DNA of 15,295 nt. Origin: Actinobacteria bacterium UBA5182 (GTDB lineage Bacteria > Actinomycetota > UBA4738). The position numbers and the translations under genes were made by a program. Positions within the stretch are counted from its first letter, which is position 1. Every line of letters begins with the position of its first letter. The DNA lies in the NCBI GenBank assembly GCA_002413185.1, contig DHWM01000093.1, forward strand, positions 1-15,295, given 5' to 3'. This document shows, piece after piece, positions 13,340 to 15,295 of this stretch. The notes under the pieces are model-generated. The model worked only from the letters and a program-made list of their open reading frames with translations, was not told the DNA's origin and searched no databases.

Positions 13340-14982
13340 TGGATTCGCCAACGATGCAGAAGTCCGATCTGGAAGGCAAGGTCCTTCCCGAGCTGCAGCA
13401 GATCGCGGAAGGGCTGGGCCTGCACGGGCATCAGCGGCTGAAGAAGAGCGACCTGATCAACGCGATCATCGCCAGAGCGTCCTCGAACGGCGAGACCGCC
13501 GCTCCGGCGGCGGAATCCGAACGGGACGCCTCCGACGCTCCCGCCCCCGCAGCCGCCCAGCCTGGCCAGGATGCGGCGGCCGGCAACGGTCAGGCCACCG
13601 CCACGGTTCTCGCCACGGCCCCGGAGGAGAGCGCCTCGCCGGGCCGAGAGGAGAGCGCCTCCGCGGACCAGGGCGGCGGCGGGTCGAACGCCCGCGACGA
13701 TCGGCCCCGCCATGGTGGGCAGGACCGGCCGGGTGGGGGCGGCACAGTCACCATGGAGCGTGGCCCTCGGGACCGACGGCCGTCTCGCGAGGAGCGCCGC
13801 CGGGAACGGGACCGCCGCCGGGAACGGGAACGCGAGGAGAGGGAGGAGGAGCTGGCCAGCGCCCCGGTCCGGACGGGTGTCCTGGACGTCCTTCCGGAGG
13901 GCTACGGTTTCCTCCGCACCAGCGGATACCTGCCGGGCAACGGCGACATCTACGTGTCCTTGTCGCAGATCCGCCGGTTCGGGCTGCGTCGGGGCGACGA
14001 GATCACCGGCGCGGCGCGTTCGCCCAGGGACAACGAGAAGTACCCGGCCCTGCTTCGCGTCGACACGGTGGCCGGGACCGACCCGGACACTGCCCGCCAG
14101 CGGCCCGACTTCGACAAGCTGACCCCGCTGTTCCCCGAGGAGCGGTACCGTTTGGAGCACGATCCGAAGGGGATCGCCGAGCGGATCATCGACCTGGTGG
14201 CGCCGGTCGGGAAGGGCCAGCGCGGCATGGTGGTCTCACCGCCAAAGGCCGGGAAGACCACCATCCTCAAGCAGATCGCGGGCGGGATCATCGAGTCTGA
14301 TCCAGAGGCGCACGTGATCATCCTGCTGGTGGACGAACGTCCCGAGGAGGTCACCGACTGGCAGCGCACGGTGCCCGCTTCCGAGGTCGTGTACTCCACC
14401 TTCGACAAGCCGGCCGACCAGCACACCCAGGTCACCGAGCTGGTCCTGGAGAGAGCGAAGCGGCTGGTGGAGCAAGGGAAGGACGTCGTCATCCTGCTCG
14501 ACTCGATCACCCGGCTGGCCCGGGCCTACAACCTGGCGGCGCCGGCGTCTGGCCGGATCCTGTCCGGAGGCGTGGACTCGACCGCGCTGTATCCGCCGAA
14601 GCGGTTCTTCGGCGCGGCCCGGAACCTGGAGGAGGGCGGCTCGCTGACGATCATCGCCAGCGCGCTGGTCGAGACGGGCTCCCGGATGGACGAGGTGATC
14701 TTCGAGGAGTTCAAGGGCACGGGGAACTGGGAGATCCGCCTGGACCGGTCGCTCTCGGAGAAGCGCATGTTCCCCGCGCTCAACATCGAGGCCTCCGGAA
14801 CCCGGAAGGAGGAACGCCTCATGCCCCCCGAGGAGCTGGCTCTGGCCTGGCGCCTTCGCCGGGTGTTGCACGCGCTGGACCCGGGCGCCTCGCTCGAGCT
14901 GCTCATCGACAAGATCCGCGCGACGAAGTCGAACGAGCAGTTCCTGCGGGAGATCTCCAAGGCCCCGGTGGGAGATTCGTGA
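13339..14982 (+). CDS. rho: Transcription termination factor Rho
   Basis: A 547-residue hexameric RNA/DNA helicase that ends transcription at Rho-dependent sites. The N-terminal helical domain (KVLPELQQIAEGLGLHGHQRLKKSDLINAII, about 14-44) is followed by a 130-residue disordered, Ala/Gly/Glu-rich then Arg/Glu-rich insert (about 46-175), as in Actinomycetota Rho. The cold-shock-like RNA-binding domain is next (PEGYGFLRTSGYLPGNGDIYVS, 186-207). The ATPase core has Walker A SPPKAGKT (300-307), Walker B VVILLDS (383-389) and a Q-loop region GGVDSTALYPPKRFFGAARN (410-429). GTG 13339 was chosen over ATG 13354 because aaggaaggag lies about 8 bases upstream of it. The GTG overlaps the transaldolase stop by one base. 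The frame is open far upstream, but that is a shadow of the transaldolase gene. Confidence 0.96.
   Translation: MDSPTMQKSDLEGKVLPELQQIAEGLGLHGHQRLKKSDLINAIIARASSNGETAAPAAESERDASDAPAPAAAQPGQDAAAGNGQATATVLATAPEESASPGREESASADQGGGGSNARDDRPRHGGQDRPGGGGTVTMERGPRDRRPSREERRRERDRRREREREEREEELASAPVRTGVLDVLPEGYGFLRTSGYLPGNGDIYVSLSQIRRFGLRRGDEITGAARSPRDNEKYPALLRVDTVAGTDPDTARQRPDFDKLTPLFPEERYRLEHDPKGIAERIIDLVAPVGKGQRGMVVSPPKAGKTTILKQIAGGIIESDPEAHVIILLVDERPEEVTDWQRTVPASEVVYSTFDKPADQHTQVTELVLERAKRLVEQGKDVVILLDSITRLARAYNLAAPASGRILSGGVDSTALYPPKRFFGAARNLEEGGSLTIIASALVETGSRMDEVIFEEFKGTGNWEIRLDRSLSEKRMFPALNIEASGTRKEERLMPPEELALAWRLRRVLHALDPGASLELLIDKIRATKSNEQFLREISKAPVGDS
13621..13845 (+). repeat. Short in-frame repeats in the Rho linker
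   Basis: Within the disordered Rho linker, gaggagagcgcctc recurs (about 13624 and 13650), encoding two EESAS units, and cgccgggaacggga recurs (about 13798 and 13816), encoding RRERDR/RREREREE units. They look like local duplications in a region under little structural constraint. Confidence 0.5.
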
Positions 14983-15006
14983 GGGTTCGGGAGAGAGGGG
15001 ACTGAG

Positions 15007-15234
15007 ATGGCCGGATGGGGCGACGATCCGGTGATGGCCGAGCTCCAGCAGGCCATCTCCGAGGGTTGGCACCCCGTCAAGGTGAGCGACGAGCGCGACT
15101 CCACGGGGACGTCGTTCGACGTGGTCACGATGCAGAAGGAAGGCGAACAGGACAAGGCCTTCCGCAGCGATCATCTGGCCTTCCACCGCTACGTCGAGGG
15201 CCTGATGGAGGATTTCGGCCTGTCCTACAGCTGA
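15007..15234 (+). CDS. Unrecognised 75-aa protein between rho and rpmE
   Basis: I do not recognise this protein. It is 75 residues, begins MAGWGDDPVMAELQQAISEG and ends in VEGLMEDFGLSYS. It is acidic, hydrophilic, has no signal peptide or membrane segment, and has no cysteine pairs or nucleotide-binding motif. The pattern suggests one short helix (VMAELQQAIS), a beta-rich centre (WHPVKVSDERD, TSFDVVTMQKE) and a C-terminal helix (HLAFHRYVEGLMEDF). A good ribosome binding site (agagggg, about 14994-15000) lies 6 bases before the ATG. The gene lies 24 bp after rho and 38 bp before rpmE on the same strand, so it probably belongs to the rho transcript. A real small gene is likely; function unknown. 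Confidence 0.7.
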   Translation: MAGWGDDPVMAELQQAISEGWHPVKVSDERDSTGTSFDVVTMQKEGEQDKAFRSDHLAFHRYVEGLMEDFGLSYS

Positions 15235-15272
15235 GAGCGCGGAGGGAATACGGAGCTGTTGAAAGGAACGAC

Positions 15273-15295
15273 ATGAGAGAAGGAATCCACCCCGA
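15273..15295 (+). CDS. rpmE: 50S ribosomal protein L31, partial (window edge)
   Basis: An ATG at 15273 follows a good ribosome binding site (aaagga, about 15262-15267). The visible codons read MREGIHP followed by the first bases of the next codon, the typical start of bacterial L31. The rho-rpmE order is widely conserved in bacteria, which supports the call. Only seven full codons are present, so the zinc-binding status of this L31 cannot be seen. Confidence 0.82.

Noticed and set aside
1..15295. CRISPR array, riboswitch or rRNA
   Set aside because: No regularly spaced long direct repeats, no recognisable riboswitch core and no rRNA sequence were seen.

Overview
The window is GC-rich, densely coded bacterial chromosome. 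The order tRNA-Arg / argS ... thrC-thrB ... rho - rpmE and the CvpA-trypsin (MarP-type) protease both point to Actinomycetota. The mixture of GTG and TTG starts, several starts without a Shine-Dalgarno sequence, and an archaeal-type cyclic 2,3-diphosphoglycerate (cDPG) gene pair suggest a deep-branching or uncultured lineage of that phylum. This placement is inference from gene content; there is no rRNA to confirm it.

Layout. Positions 1-516 hold a short repeated, palindromic motif, a possible 41-codon ORF and otherwise no gene I can support. Two small convergent genes of the dimeric alpha-beta barrel / antibiotic-biosynthesis-monooxygenase type follow (517-810 plus, 963-1262 minus). A tRNA-Arg(CCG) on the minus strand (1491-1562) is divergent from argS. 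From argS the plus-strand genes overlap: argS - GNAT acetyltransferase - thrC - thrB (1688-5868). A promoter-like sequence (5917-5945) precedes a glycogen-debranching-type enzyme (6014-8242), which converges on a minus-strand MarP-like membrane serine protease. Divergent from the protease is a second plus-strand run: metallophosphoesterase (9488), cDPG synthetase-like protein (10352), 2-phosphoglycerate kinase-like protein (11718), transaldolase/TalC (12674), rho (13339), an unrecognised 75-residue ORF (15007) and the first codons of rpmE (15273 to the window edge).

How the genes fit together. thrB and thrC are the last two steps of threonine synthesis; homoserine dehydrogenase (hom), a common neighbour in Actinomycetota, is not in the window. 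The most interesting block is 9488-13339. 2-phosphoglycerate kinase should make 2,3-bisphosphoglycerate, and cDPG synthetase should cyclise it to cDPG, a solute and phosphate/carbon store known from methanogenic archaea. The kinase overlaps a sugar-phosphate-handling transaldolase by 4 bp and is preceded by a metallophosphoesterase that could act as a turnover enzyme (inference). This block and the debranching enzyme sit between thrB and rho, so a sugar/phosphoglycerate module appears to lie inside an otherwise conserved housekeeping neighbourhood. No CRISPR array, rRNA or intact transposase is visible.
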